Shown: positions 41,155 through 51,054, counted from the stretch's first letter. The stretch is DNA of 64,000 nucleotides from Lasiosphaeria ovina (GCA_033439765.1 JAULSN010000014.1:434001-498000); one strand, 5' to 3'. A program made the numbers and translations. Notes: generated from the letters alone by a model not told the origin.

Positions 41155-42440
41155 TCCACCCACACACACCAAATGAAGCCGAAATTCGAAGTGGTCATGT
41201 TTCAGTACAGAGAGCCGGCTAGCTACGTGCCGCAGTTGCCTTACGGCTCAGCCTAGAAGTAGATTTACTAACAAAATGCTAGTAAAAGGACTTCCCGACT
41301 CACGGGACGCACCAGCCGCCCTTGCAGGCCCGCGCCTACCGAAAATGCGCAACAATTCCACAATTGCAGAAAGGGTAAAGGCTCTGACCCTACATGCAGA
41401 TGGCGTCAAGCTTCCTCAGATTGAAGCCATCACGGGTATAAAAAGGCACGCTTTTTATGGCCTGTTGAAGAAGGCGAAGAGCAGAGGGTACACGCCGGGC
41501 GACGACATCGAAGAGCGGCATGTTGGAGATGCCTTAAGGGTCGACCACCGGAAAGCAATCGGCGAAGTTGAATACGAAGTAATTAAAGAGGTGGTTGAAA
41601 AAGACTTCATGTCCCGCTCTTCTTCGAGATTTGAGGTCGCCCACCGAGTTGCTGAAAAGCTGGCTTCTGTCCCCGGTGCTGTTGTTCGAAGCCGGAAAAC
41701 GATACTCCGGTGGCTCAAAGCCAACGGGTTCAAGAATGTGAAGCCCACAACGAAGCCCAAGCCCACAACGAAGCCCGGCAAGAACGAAGCCCGGCAAGAA
41801 CGAAGCCCCGGCTGAACAAAGCCCAGAAAACGAAGAGGCTCGAATTCGCGATGAAGGTTTGTAACTGGACTCTCGAGGACTGGAAGAAAGTTGTGTGGAG
41901 TGGCGAAACCTCTGTTATACTCGGTCAGGCATATGGAAAAAGGAAGATTTGGAGCCGTACCTACGAAAAGTACTTCCATAGTTGTATTCGCCGGCGTTGG
42001 AAAGGCTGTATATCGTCTATGTTTTGGGGATGCTTTGCCTATAATAAGAAAGGTCCTTGTTTCTATTGGTTAGAAGAGTTAGCAAAAATGCGGTACAAGT
42101 ATACCGACTTAATACTTATAATAAAGCTCATGAAGCCGAGGACCGGGCGTAGTGGGAAATGGAGACGAATATGCGGCGTATATACTTCAAGATCCTTATA
42201 TGGCCCGCGAAACTCCCCGGACCTCAACGCCATTGAGCCAATTTGGGCAAGAATCAAGCTCTCTTGGAAAAGGCGGCAGGTTCCCAAGTCAAGGCCGGCT
42301 CTTGAGAAAGACTGGAGCAAGCAGTGGCGTGATTACCAACAGGAAAAACTCCAGAGGTTTGTAGAGCGAATTCCCAGAAACGTTAAGAGGGTGATCCGAC
42401 TTGCTGGCGGGAATGAATATATATACCGAAGGAACTGAGC
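41155..42440 (+). mobile_element. Tc1/mariner-like transposon, degenerate
   Basis: The leader is shared with the copy at 3505-4575. The ATG at 41345 or the upstream frame gives NNSTIAERVKALTLHADGVK, EAITGIKRHAFYGLLKKAKS and RFEVAHRVAEKLASVPGAV, the N-terminal HTH part. A minisatellite in the coding region (GAAGCCCACAAC and GAAGCCCGGCAAGAAC units, 41740-41810) coincides with a frameshift. The next frame reads KRLEFAMKVCNWTLEDWKKV, VWSGETSVILGQ (usual catalytic Asp reads Gly), KGCISSMFWGCFAYNKKGPC, then GPRNSPDLNAIEPIWARIKL and RIPRNVKRVIRLAGGNEYIY. The region with the second catalytic Asp is deleted. Belongs to the fungal DDE_3 type. Not functional. Confidence 0.85.
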
Positions 42441-42740
42441 CGCTGCCGTTGGAGCCGGGCAAGGAAGAAGCTGGTGATATCGCTTGGAGGGACTGGTGTA
42501 GTAAAACAACGGAGGAAAGGCAAGCCGATAGATATACAAGCTGAAGCCGAACGCAACAAACTTCCTGAGGATCTTGAACTCGAAGATCTATTGAGTTTGT
42601 TGTCCTAGGAAGGTGGGCGAGGGCCGCTGCTTATATATACATAGTTGGTGGTTCAATCTAACATATGCTTCATGCCACAGCTTGGTGCTACAAGCAGAAA
42701 CAAAACCACCAGACACAGAGACAGGCCAGAGGGCAAGACC
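42441..42740. other. 3' flank of Tc1-like element
   Basis: No gene. The stretch AACAAAACCACCAGACACAG (42700) recurs near 31010 (AACCAAACCACCAGACACAG), each beside a family A arm. Confidence 0.5.
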
Positions 42741-42828
42741 TTCTTTTTTATTCTTCTCTCCTGCCCTCTCCCCCTCCTTTGCCTCCGGCGGCCCTCCAGA
42801 CATGGGGCGGCGGGCTGCTCGCCGCCCC
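42741..42828 (+). mobile_element. MITE-like family A, right-arm fragment
   Basis: TTCTTCTCTCCTGCC, TTTGCCTCCGGCGGCCCTCC and CGGGCTGCTCGCCGCC resemble the right arm of the family, with an insertion (AGACATGGGG) in the arm. Confidence 0.65.
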
Positions 42829-42849
42829 CTGGCAACCGCATGCAGTGCT

Positions 42850-43090
42850 TGGCGTGCTCTTTCTGTTGCACGTTCATCTGGATCGACTGAGCATTGGATT
42901 GTCTGGTTAGATAGATAGGTCTAAAATACAAGGAAAATAGCATCTTCTTATAGCCAACAAGATCACTGGATATCCTCGCGGAGATCCGTATTCCGGGCGG
43001 GCATTCCGGGGCAAAAAAGAAGGCCGTAGAAATGAACGAAACTCCGGTGCAAGGGATGCAGCCGGATTGAGGGCATTCCGAACGTAAGGG
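42850..43090 (+). mobile_element. MITE-like family C copy
   Basis: It contains GTTGCACGTTCATCTGGATC, GACTGAGCATTGGATTGTCT, GGTTAGATAGATAGGTCTAA, GGCCGTAGAAATGAACGA, CTCCGGTGCAAGGGATGC and GGGCATTCCGAACG. It is the best-preserved plus-strand member of the family. Confidence 0.8.
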
Positions 43091-43104
43091 GGCGGCTGCT
43101 GCCA

Positions 43105-43410
43105 AAAATGCTCTGTGCAGTCCCGGTGCCGTGCCGTGCCAGCAAAAATGGCCAGCTACCACCAAAAAAATGAGGTGCAGTCCCAGTACCAGCCAGCTGC
43201 CAGCAAAAATGGGGTGCAGTCCCTGTGCCAGCAAAAATGGGGTACAGTCCCAATGCCAGCAAAAATGGGGTGCGTGTCTATTACAGGAGGCAGTCCAGGG
43301 AGTCGCTCATTCGTGTCTATTGCTGACATATCCCGAGTGTCTTTTTTTGTTTTGGAGTCGCTCGTTCGTGTCTATTGCTCACATATCCCGAGCGTCTTTG
43401 GGCAGCGAAA
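43105..43410 (+). repeat. GCCAGCAAAAATGGGGTGCA units and CGCTCATTCGTGTC duplication
   Basis: Five imperfect units of about 30 bp (TGCAGTCCC..GTGCCAGCAAAAATGG) occupy 43105-43275. Then two units of about 52 bp share GAGTCGCTCATTCGTGTCTA and GCTGACATATCCCGAGTGTC (43305-43405). Confidence 0.88.
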
Positions 43411-43838
43411 AGACCCGCCCTCAGATTGCCACGAAAAGGGCCTCCTCATATATAGATTGGGCAGAATCGAAAGGAATGACTAGCTCCACCTTATTAATCC
43501 AGCGCAGCTCCAGCTCTTACCCACCCGGCATCCCATCGGCACAGCATATTAAATTCCATTTTAGCACTGCGGTTCTGGGGGGGGGGGGGGAAAGACTTCA
43601 TTTGGCAAAGCCTGCAACTGCACTTTTGTCCACCTCTGAGTTGCCGCCTTTGGCTAATGGCGGTGGCGGTGGCGGCGTGCCGGGAGACAAAGGAGGGCGG
43701 TTTGGTTGCGTACGAATCCGAACAAAGCCCGCGATGCGATTGCGGTTGCGACCTAGATTCCTGCTGCTTCTTTCTCTCTTTCGCAGGAGGACCATTACGC
43801 GTCTCACCATCACCGTCGCCGTCGCCGTCGCCGCCGCC
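43411..43838. other. No supported gene
   Basis: Poly-G tract at 43577-43590 and a GTCGCC microsatellite at 43812-43835. The microsatellite leads into the ATG at 43839. Confidence 0.45.
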
Positions 43839-44955
43839 ATGGCTGCCAGGATCCGATTGGCCGTTGCTGCCGCCGCTGCTGCTGCTGCTGTTGATGGAGA
43901 TGTGCCCGCCGGCTTGAACACACTTCCGCCTCACCGGCTCACACGAAAGAACTTGGCTCGCCTCGATATTCTCAACGGCCATACCTGGAGGAAGAAGCAT
44001 CAGAACAAGGACAACAAGAACAAGGACAACAAGAACAAGGACAACAAGAACAAGGACAACAAGAACAAGGACAACAAGAACAGCGCTTCCATCTTCAAGG
44101 ACGACAGCGCCAGCGACAGCGACAGCGATAGCAATAGCGATACAATGGACCCGGATAGGATCTCCACGACGAGCACGGGCTTTGCACCAAAAGGCGTTCG
44201 AGAACGGTATCTTGGACCCCATCGCCTCGGATCTACCAGAAGACGCCAGCACTACCCGTAATATCCACCATCGCCGCCGCACCAGCACCCAGCCATCAGA
44301 GCGTGCCCATCAGAAATTTTGTGATAGGATAGCCTACTCCAAGACCGAAGCTGACGTGTCCTCTTTAATCGAGTTGGGCGTGATGAAAGACTACGATCGG
44401 CCGTATAGTATAATACGCCATGCAGCTATTACACAAACTCCCAGCCAAGCTAGCCGAGATTTTAATCACGGTTTATCTGATGCTCGTCCTGATATTTTGG
44501 AAGGTACGTAAACTCCCAGCCAAGATTCCAATAACGGTTTATGCGACCCTCGTCATGATATCTTGCAAGGCGTCAGGGTACGGGCTCTCCCAAGTCACCT
44601 GAAGCATCACAGCCTCTATAGGGAGGAGCCCGCCCTTGCTTTCTGCCACTTGGCTGTCGAATTCATGAAAAGAGACGGCAATTTCCACCAGGCCACATGC
44701 CAGGCTGCGTACGACGGCGCCGTCCTGGTCCACCACCACCACGCACGGGAGCGGGCTGCTCTTGCCGAGGTGGCCGGGGCCAGGGGGGCCAACAACACGC
44801 CAGAAGACGGCACTGCCGCTGCCGCCGCCGAGACTTCTTCGGTCCTCTCCTGCGTGACCACCGACGGCTAGGCTGTTGCCGACGTGTACCGCCACCACCA
44901 CCACCACCACCGTGACGGGCAGTACCACCAGACCCTGATGGCGCGTCAGGGTAGG
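43839..44955 (+). pseudogene. Second PD-(D/E)XK-like fungal family gene, broken
   Basis: The ATG at 43839 opens MAARIRLAVAAAAAAAAVDG, then LPPHRLTRKNLARLDILNG and five NKDNK repeats (15-bp units, 43997-44080). A frameshift near 44190 leads to FENGILDPIASDLPEDASTT, CDRIAYSKTEADVSSLIELG, MKDYDRPYSIIRHAAITQTP, and SRDFNHGLSDARPDILEG. A stop (TAA, 44509) follows a GTACGT that could be a donor. In the same frame come LAFCHLAVEFMKRDGNFHQA and TCQAAYDGAVLV, then a second stop (44869) and VADVYRHHHHHHRDGQYHQT. The order GLS.ARPD, LA.EFK, AAYDGA, DG..EYHQ is that of a widespread fungal protein family with a PD-(D/E)XK-like site. Here ExK reads E-F-M-K, one residue too long. A pair of similar 50-bp units (44455 and 44520) duplicates the PD region. 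Confidence 0.6.
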
Positions 44956-45072
44956 CATTCCGGGCAAAAAGAAGGCCGTAGAAACGAACGAATCTCCGGT
45001 GCAAGGGATGCGGTCGGAATGAGGGTATTCCGAACGCAAGGGCGGGTGCAAAGGAAAGAAAAGCAGGCACAT
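44955..45072 (+). mobile_element. MITE-like family C, partial copy
   Basis: GGCATTCCGGGCAAAAAGAA, GGCCGTAGAAACGAACGAAT, CTCCGGTGCAAGGGATGCGG, GGGTATTCCGAACGCAAGG. Only the distal half of the family is present. Confidence 0.75.
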
Positions 45073-45543
45073 TCAGACTCCTGCCGTTCCGGCATATGCT
45101 GTCGAGGAGCCTCTCAAGCCCTGTTCATCCCCTCGTTACTACTGTTTCATCCGATAGGTGCCAGGGCACGTCGTCACGAGGTATGGGTCTCGTGATAAGA
45201 TATGTTTGTTCCGATCTTTCGATTTCTAAGCTGGAAAGTCTGCGGCAGGCGGGGTATTCTCCAGCACCCCGCTGACAAAACCCAGAGCAAACTGGAGCCC
45301 AGCCGCGCCATATGTCGCTGCATTTCCTCCTTGCCTTTGCTTGTCCTTTTAGCCCCCCGCCATTGTGCATCGCCGAGGTAAGCGAGGTTCTTGACGACTC
45401 TGCATCCTCCCCGCTACAGCCTCGAAGACTTCTCGTTCCCGCTCTTACTGCAAACTATCATTACCTTGACTCTCTAACTCAACCCTCTTGGTATCTTCAC
45501 TATTTTACAACTATACCTAGCTACGAGTCACCTCTTCAATACA
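45073..45543 (+). promoter_or_regulatory. Upstream region of the zinc-knuckle gene
   Basis: No gene. From about 45465 to 45540 the plus strand is pyrimidine-rich (CTCTCTAACTCAACCCTC, CACCTCTTCAATACA), as is usual directly before fungal start codons. Confidence 0.4.
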
Positions 45544-46545
45544 ATGGCGGACAACACCATTCAACCCTCGCACCAAACGCCGACTATGGCAGAAAGCAGT
45601 CAGTCTCTCGTCTCCGATTTAAACCCGGCCTCCACCGAAGATGCGGGTCTGGCTGTTGAGCCCACACAAAACTCTCCGGACAGCGAGAGCTTCAGCGCAG
45701 TGCCTGGCATCTCACCTCAGCACGAGGGTCCCGGCGCTACGTCTCCGGGCATTCGGTCAGAGGAAGATGACTTCGCTGCCGTTCCCGAGATCAACAGCCC
45801 TCAGGGAGAGAGCCCGCCCCTATCAGACACCCCCAAGGGAAACGAGTATACCGCCAGCCAGCACATGATCCGAAGCGGCGACCACTATTTCGGCCACCAC
45901 GATAACACTACCGATCGTGACGAATCTGAGAACATTCCTAATATTGGAAACATGAATATCTCCGGCGAAGTGTGCCAGCTATGCGGATCTGACCAACACC
46001 CCTCTGACGGCTGCTTCCTCTACGACCCAAAAGTCGACTTGGACGTCGCCAACCTGCCCAGCGACAATGGATGGTCTGTCGGTAACGATCAATCCGGTAA
46101 CAACAATGCGTGGGGCGACGAAGATGGAGGCTCTGAGAATATCTCCGACGAAGTGTGCCAGCTGTGCGGATCTGACCAACACCCCTCTGACGGCTGCTTC
46201 CTCAACGACCCAGAAGTCGACTTGGACGTCGCCAACCTGCTCAGCCACCTGCCAATCGAGGATCTCATCGAGATCATCCGCACCGACGTCCTGATGAGCG
46301 CCAGAGGCCCCATCGCTGCCCTGACTGAGAGGGTGGAGAATCTCACAAGTGCGGGGAGCCGCGAGCTTTACGCGCTCCTTGTCGAGTATTCCGACGCACG
46401 ACATGACAGCGACCAAGACCGTTTCTCAGATGGCTGTGAGGTCTTTGTGCCTTCTCTCGAGAACTCGGTGTTGCCCGTCGTCGAGGTTCCCGACCACGCC
46501 GACGAGCCTGAATCTACGGAGCTCGGTCACACCGATGAGCTTTAA
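45544..46545 (+). CDS. Acidic protein with two CCHC zinc knuckles
   Basis: The ATG at 45544 (ACAATGGCG context) opens a 333-residue frame: MADNTIQPSHQTPTMAESSQ. The N-terminal half is acidic and Ser/Pro-rich. Two copies of EVCQLCGSDQHPSDGCFL follow, at about residues 143 and 204; each fits C-x2-C-x4-H-x4-C exactly (C144, C147, H152, C157 and the equivalents 61 residues on), the zinc-knuckle pattern that binds single-stranded nucleic acid or protein. Each is followed by DP.VDLDVANL. The C-terminal part is helical (LPIEDLIEIIRTDVLMSARG) and acidic. The 183-bp DNA duplication is over 90% identical near the knuckles, so it is recent. No retroelement motifs surround it. Intact frame; function unknown. 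Confidence 0.72.
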   Translation: MADNTIQPSHQTPTMAESSQSLVSDLNPASTEDAGLAVEPTQNSPDSESFSAVPGISPQHEGPGATSPGIRSEEDDFAAVPEINSPQGESPPLSDTPKGNEYTASQHMIRSGDHYFGHHDNTTDRDESENIPNIGNMNISGEVCQLCGSDQHPSDGCFLYDPKVDLDVANLPSDNGWSVGNDQSGNNNAWGDEDGGSENISDEVCQLCGSDQHPSDGCFLNDPEVDLDVANLLSHLPIEDLIEIIRTDVLMSARGPIAALTERVENLTSAGSRELYALLVEYSDARHDSDQDRFSDGCEVFVPSLENSVLPVVEVPDHADEPESTELGHTDEL

Positions 46546-46652
46546 AGCACGGAATGCAGAAGCAGTGGTGGGTGATTACCTTTTGGGGGGGGGGGGGGCT
46601 TTATATTAGCTAGGTAGTTGAGGAACTCGGGTTTTAACGAGGATTCCTACAA

Positions 46653-47480
46653 TCAAACGAACAAGAAGGATCCTGACTCCCGACTCGTAGAAGAGCTTCC
46701 CTCTCGCTTTGATCTAAAAGACTCTTCGTCGAGGTCAAAGATTTCGAAGTGGACACCTATCTTGTACCATGTGGCGGCCTTCGTGGCTGCTCGCTGCTCT
46801 TCGGTGATCGATTTCTCCGTCTCAAGTGCGGCAAGATGCTCAGCAATCCTGTCAGCGAGCTTAAGCCACTGCTTTGTGCGAGCCAATTCGTTCATGTCGG
46901 CGTGGGCGACTTCGTTTCGTTCGGCGTACAACTTCATTGATGCCCGTGTGTCCTTATACGTAGTATCGTTGATAAGGCAAATAAGATTGTGGAGCAAATC
47001 GGATAGAGGGGTGCTGACAGAAAGACCACTACCCGCCGCCCTCTTGGCCTGCTCGTCCTCGAAATTTAAAAGCTTGTCCAGCTCGATCCACTTTGTAGAG
47101 ACAAAATGGCGGAGCGTCTTCTCTTCGTCGGTGAGAGGTGGTGGTGCGGGAGCTGATGAACTATCGCCACCGTGACCCTTGGGAGCTGTCTTTTTCCCGA
47201 ATTCTTCTACTTCTTTGTCGGATCGTATTTTCGCAGCAGCCGCTGCTGACTTGGCCTTCTTGACCATGTCTCGGGCTTCTTCAAGGAGCGCTGCCAGGTT
47301 CGTCGCGTGGTAGTCGCCATATCGGAGATACCAAGCATCCTTCATGCTTTCAAGCTTGGTTGTCGCATCCTGATATACTGGCTTGGTGGAAGGAAAGAAG
47401 AGAGCGTCGGCCCCGGTTGTCAAAGATGGCTTTTGACGTGTTGCTAATACCGTCTGTGTCAACAGAGTGCGAGAGGGCAT
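46653..47480 (-). CDS. Helical hypothetical protein, possibly 5'-truncated
   Basis: A 275-residue minus-strand frame from an ATG at 47480. It reads TKLESMKDAWYLRYGDYHAT, NLAALLEEARDMVKKAKSAA, KTLRHFVSTKWIELDKLLNF, EVAHADMNELARTKQWLKLA and EHLAALETEKSITEEQRAAT, and is predicted mostly helical with an Ala/Pro linker. The first 40 codons overlap, antisense, the hAT dimerisation domain at 47360-47578. The present start may therefore be a new one made by the hAT insertion. Family not recognised. Confidence 0.5.
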   Translation of the reverse strand: MPSRTLLTQTVLATRQKPSLTTGADALFFPSTKPVYQDATTKLESMKDAWYLRYGDYHATNLAALLEEARDMVKKAKSAAAAAKIRSDKEVEEFGKKTAPKGHGGDSSSAPAPPPLTDEEKTLRHFVSTKWIELDKLLNFEDEQAKRAAGSGLSVSTPLSDLLHNLICLINDTTYKDTRASMKLYAERNEVAHADMNELARTKQWLKLADRIAEHLAALETEKSITEEQRAATKAATWYKIGVHFEIFDLDEESFRSKREGSSSTSRESGSFLFV

Positions 47481-47578
47481 TCAGCCAGGGGAAACTGGTC
47501 CTTGGCACACAGAGACATAGTATGGCCGACGAAACCCTGAATTACCTCGTGTGCACGGAGAATTGGGCGAGTAAATGA
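47360..47578 (+). mobile_element. hAT transposase C-terminal dimerisation domain
   Basis: The plus frame reads RPRLSKMAFDVLLIPSVSTE, CERAFSQGKLVLGTQRHSMA and DETLNYLVCTENWASK, the classic hAT C-terminal dimerisation region (SKMAFD..SIP..S..ER.FS.....R..L....L). The N-terminal and catalytic parts are absent. It is probably an end fragment of an element related to the one at 16540-17480. Confidence 0.82.
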
Positions 47579-47699
47579 GGATCCTGAAGGTCAAGGGCTT
47601 TTTTCCGGTCTCAGATAAATACACCAACTTGGGCCTCAAATACAGTCAAATAAGGCTTCATATTTGGCCTGATTGTATTGATGCCAGCGCTGTCAACGT

Positions 47700-48425
47700 G
47701 GGGGGCGCGACATGTTCCCAGTTGGCGCCGAAGACCTCGCGAGCCCGCTCCTCGCCTTCAACCACTGTAAGTGTGGCAAACACGGTGTTCTTCCTCTTCT
47801 GGAATAAGGCCGAGCCCCGAACCCCGCCGCCAGGTCTTCTTCCACGCAGGAAATACAGCTCGAAGGCGGCGACGGCCAGCACGACGGTCTGTCTCCGTCC
47901 CCATCCAATTCCCTGGTCTTCATCTTCTCCGTGTCTGTCTCCGTCTCCATCAACTCCAAGCAGCAGCCGCAGCAGCAGCAACAACCGCAACAACAGCAAC
48001 AACAACCGCAACAACAGCAACAACAACCGCAACAACAACAACAACAGCAGCAGCAACAACCGCAACAACAACAACAGCAGCAGCAACAACCGCAACAACA
48101 ACAACAACAGCAGCAACAACCGCAACAACAACAACAATAGCAGCAACAACCGCAACAACAACAACAACAATAACAATAATAACAACAATAGCAGCAATAA
48201 CCTAGCGTCGTTCAATACGCCGGGGGCTACTGCTACCGCCGCAGCCAAAAATGCGGCGATAGCTCTCAACGTGGGGGGCGCGACATCACATCTTCCAAGT
48301 TGGCGCCGAAGACCTCGCGAGCCCGCTCCTCGCCTTCAACCTCTGCAAGTGTGGCAAACACGGTGTTCTTCCTCTTCTGGAACAAGGCGGAGCCCCGAAC
48401 CCCAGCATCGCTGCCGGAGAAGACT
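47700..48425 (+). repeat. 120-bp direct repeats flanking a CAA/CAG array
   Basis: Copies at 47698-47825 and 48268-48405 share AACGTGGGGGGCGCGACAT, GTTGGCGCCGAAGACCTCGC, GAGCCCGCTCCTCGCCTTCA and GGTGTTCTTCCTCTTCTGGA. Between them, 47957-48190 is a (CAACAA/CAGCAG/CCGCAA)n array. Long poly-Gln and poly-Leu frames here are repeat products. On the minus strand the 120-bp unit reads FQKRKNTVFATL..EGEERA, possibly an old exon. Confidence 0.88.
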
Positions 48426-50199
48426 CGATGACGGCGGTGAATCGTGTGTCTCGCTGTTGCTGCGCGCCAGGAATCAGGACAAACGAATAAACCTAAACAG
48501 GCGACCGGGTCAGTAACATGGATTATATATAAGGATTTGTTGATCGGCGGGGCCGGAGGGGGGGGGGGGTGAAATGTCGCTCGCTCCCAAACACCTTCGA
48601 CGAGCGAGCCCTGGGCGTATTTTGTTCAAGAGTCCAAAAAAAAAAATGACCAGTCTTTTTTCCCTGATTCTTCTTCCGCGAAAGGTCCAAAAACAACCCC
48701 TCGATCTTCCCCAACGGTCTCAATTCCCCGGGAAATGCAACTGTTTCGACCCGGCGGCCCGCGTCATTTCCTTTGGCCGCGCCGAGCTGGCGTTTCTGAA
48801 AACAAAGGGGGGGGTGGAATCCACACTCAACAAACCTACCTGGTTTGGCCGAGTGCGGATGTATTGGGGCGGAGTAGCGTAAGGCGAGTATTGTCCGTGC
48901 TGAGCACACGTTGGGCGTGGCGCGGTTCGGCGTGTTCGTAGCGGTGACGGACGTGACCGGCGTTCACATAATGCGGCCACCACATAGTGGGGCTATCACT
49001 ACCCGACGTCGACTTCCCGGCGCGCGTGGTCCTGTTCTGCCGCAATCTGCCGACCCTGCTCGCGCCCCTGCGCGTCGTTGTTCTCCGCGCCCACGACGTG
49101 GAGATTATCTTTGCCGACGTCGAGTCGGCCCTCTTCGCCTGAGGGGGTCGAGGGGCGGAGGGCCGTAAGGCGAGTATTGCCCGTGCTGAGCATACGTTGG
49201 GCTCGGGGCTGCGATTGATTGGAGAGCTAGCATAAACCCGCACAGGTCCCAAACTGCTGGAGGCGGCTTCGAGGACAGCCCTCTTGGATTTCGTATGCCC
49301 CCTTCTCGCTACCTGACGGGGTGTATTCACTTCGCGCGGGTGGGTATTTGCCTGCTTGGAGCTTTCCATGGATCGCTCTTTTGAGGGGAGCTGTTCCGGC
49401 TTCTTAGGAGGTGGGAGGCGGTGGTAGGTGCTCCGGCCGTGACCTGGCGGGACGCGGCAGTGCACTCGGTTGTGCAAAGCCCCCACCGGCCTGGGTATTT
49501 TCTTCCCGGCTGTCAGATTTGATGGATCTATAGGTACGTGGCTGTCAGATTTGACCTGCTGGGAGTTCTGATGGCTGGGGCCCATCTTACATAGGCACGG
49601 ACGGACTTGTTGGTGTTTGCGCCATACCTCGGCTGCTGCCGCTGTGGTTGCTAGCTGGGTGGTATGCTCGCGTGATGTGCTCAGGAGCCGGCAATAGCGT
49701 AGATGCCATTTGCGCATCTAGGGGCTTTCCGTTAGCCTGAGCCAGTGTGTCGCGGTGGAGCTCGCCAAATGCTGCAGCAGTAGCAGCCACCGGGTTGATA
49801 GGCGGGGCGTTGTTGTGGTTGCTGTTGTTCGCGATGGAAACTGGTTGCTGTATTCGTGGAATCTAAAGCTGAGGAAAGAAAAAGGAAAGAAGGACCCAAG
49901 CTCGCGCGCAGAGAGCCTGGAGACTTAAATACAATGGAAAGCTAGGTTGTGGGTCACGTGGTAGGGCAAGCTTGGCACGGGCCAGGGCTTGGCGTGGGCC
50001 TACTTGTGGGTGCAACCAATCACGTGCGCCGTGTTAGCCGGCTGCCTTTGACACCTGCCGTGACACTCCTCGTCAGGGCTTACATTGATTGGTAAGAATT
50101 CCGGTACTTAATTTAACTAGCGATGCACGCAAAGATTTAGGTAGCCAAGGTTTTGCACATAAATCCACATATAAGCCTCCTCGTCCCGACTGTTCAACT
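48426..50199. other. Unresolved region with small duplications
   Basis: A 42-bp unit GTAAGGCGAGTATTGTCCGT (48880) recurs at 49167 with few changes. Between them the plus frame LPDVDFPARVVLFCRNLPTL and LRVVVLRAHDVEIIFADVES (49000-49140) looks coding but has no start and no family. A long minus-strand frame (49717-48836) is arginine-rich and not convincing. G12 and A10 runs lie near 48560 and 48637. Confidence 0.4.
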
Positions 50200-50500
50200 A
50201 CAGCAGCTCAAGGGAGCGCACCCGAAGAAAAAGAACGGCGGGAATAATACCAAGTTCACGGCCACGGAAGACCTTGCCTTCAAAGCTTGGTTGAACTTGG
50301 CGATTACCAACGCTATGTTTACCTAGGGAGCTAGCCGAGTTGCCAGCTTGTTAACAAGTTGCAAAAGGAACTCCTTACCCTGCATATCGACAGGTTATTA
50401 GACAGGGGAGTGGCTTTTACAACGGCTCTTCTGACGTTGAAGAAGGTAGTATTATAGTAGTTGTTGACGATGAGGATGAGAGTACGGAATTCGTGTAAGT
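50200..50500 (+). pseudogene. Coding relic, SANT-like start
   Basis: One frame reads HPKKKNGGNNTKFTATEDLA then FKAWLNLAITNAMFT and a stop. The FT.xED..L..AWLN pattern resembles Myb/SANT-like domains of transposon-linked proteins. Another frame downstream gives YNGSSDVEEGSIIVVVDDED. Too short to assign firmly. Confidence 0.35.
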
Positions 50501-50823
50501 GGCGATGGAGTCCCGGGCTTGCTATGACTCCAGTGACAACGTCTCCATTACTTCTCAGAAGCAATCCAATCGCTGTGATGGCGGCAGGCTTATGAATAAC
50601 CGGCAATTACCAATTAACCCGAGTCCGACTGTCTTTCTCTCTCGTCATTATTTCCTACAGACCTTTGCTTGTCAGTCTCCTTGCTTATCACTTTCATGTT
50701 CATGAGGAAACAAACCTAGCCGCCGACAAAAGCGGGCCGTACAGCCCAATCAAGGCACTTGACCACACTCGCTCTCCCACAGCCACGCGCGCCCCGAAGC
50801 CGTCAATAAGCTCGACACGGCGG

Positions 50824-51051
50824 TCATTTGCCGGCTGGTGTGCTCCGCTTCTCTCGATACGGATCATTTGACCGACCGTCGGGGTTGGGGTCATAGGTGC
50901 GTATCTTACAGTCCCTGCAGACATCTTGAACCGGCTTGTCCTCGTGGTTGCCGCCGGCGCCGTAGCACGTCAGTCCGAAGTCGGCGCACTTGTCGAACTT
51001 TGCGAAGTTTCGGTGGCCGCAGGTGAAGAGGTAGTCGATCTGGAGGCACAT
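50824..51051 (-). CDS. Small cysteine-rich fungal protein
   Basis: The ATG at 51051 opens MCLQIDYLFTCGHRNFAKFD, then KCADFGLTCYGAGG and PVQDVCRDCKIRTYDPNPDG, 75 residues. Short proteins starting MC.Q...L..CGH with later C..C pairs are common in filamentous fungi, with unknown function; the pattern suggests a small metal-binding fold. GTAAGA after CRDC (about 50930) could be a splice donor, in which case the C-terminus lies in the frame reading IRIERSGAHQPANDRRVELI (to 50700). A family C repeat begins immediately upstream of the start codon, so the original promoter is probably displaced. Confidence 0.55.
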   Translation of the reverse strand: MCLQIDYLFTCGHRNFAKFDKCADFGLTCYGAGGNHEDKPVQDVCRDCKIRTYDPNPDGRSNDPYREKRSTPAGK

Positions 51052-51054
51052 GGT

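Noticed and set aside
43494..44288. 264-residue minus-strand frame
   Set aside because: It is antisense to the better supported broken gene at 43839-44955 and consists of VLVVLV and AIAIAV repeats from the microsatellites.
47931..48269. Poly-Gln frame on the plus strand and poly-Leu frame on the minus strand
   Set aside because: Both are translations of the same CAA/CAG array in different frames; no domain flanks them.
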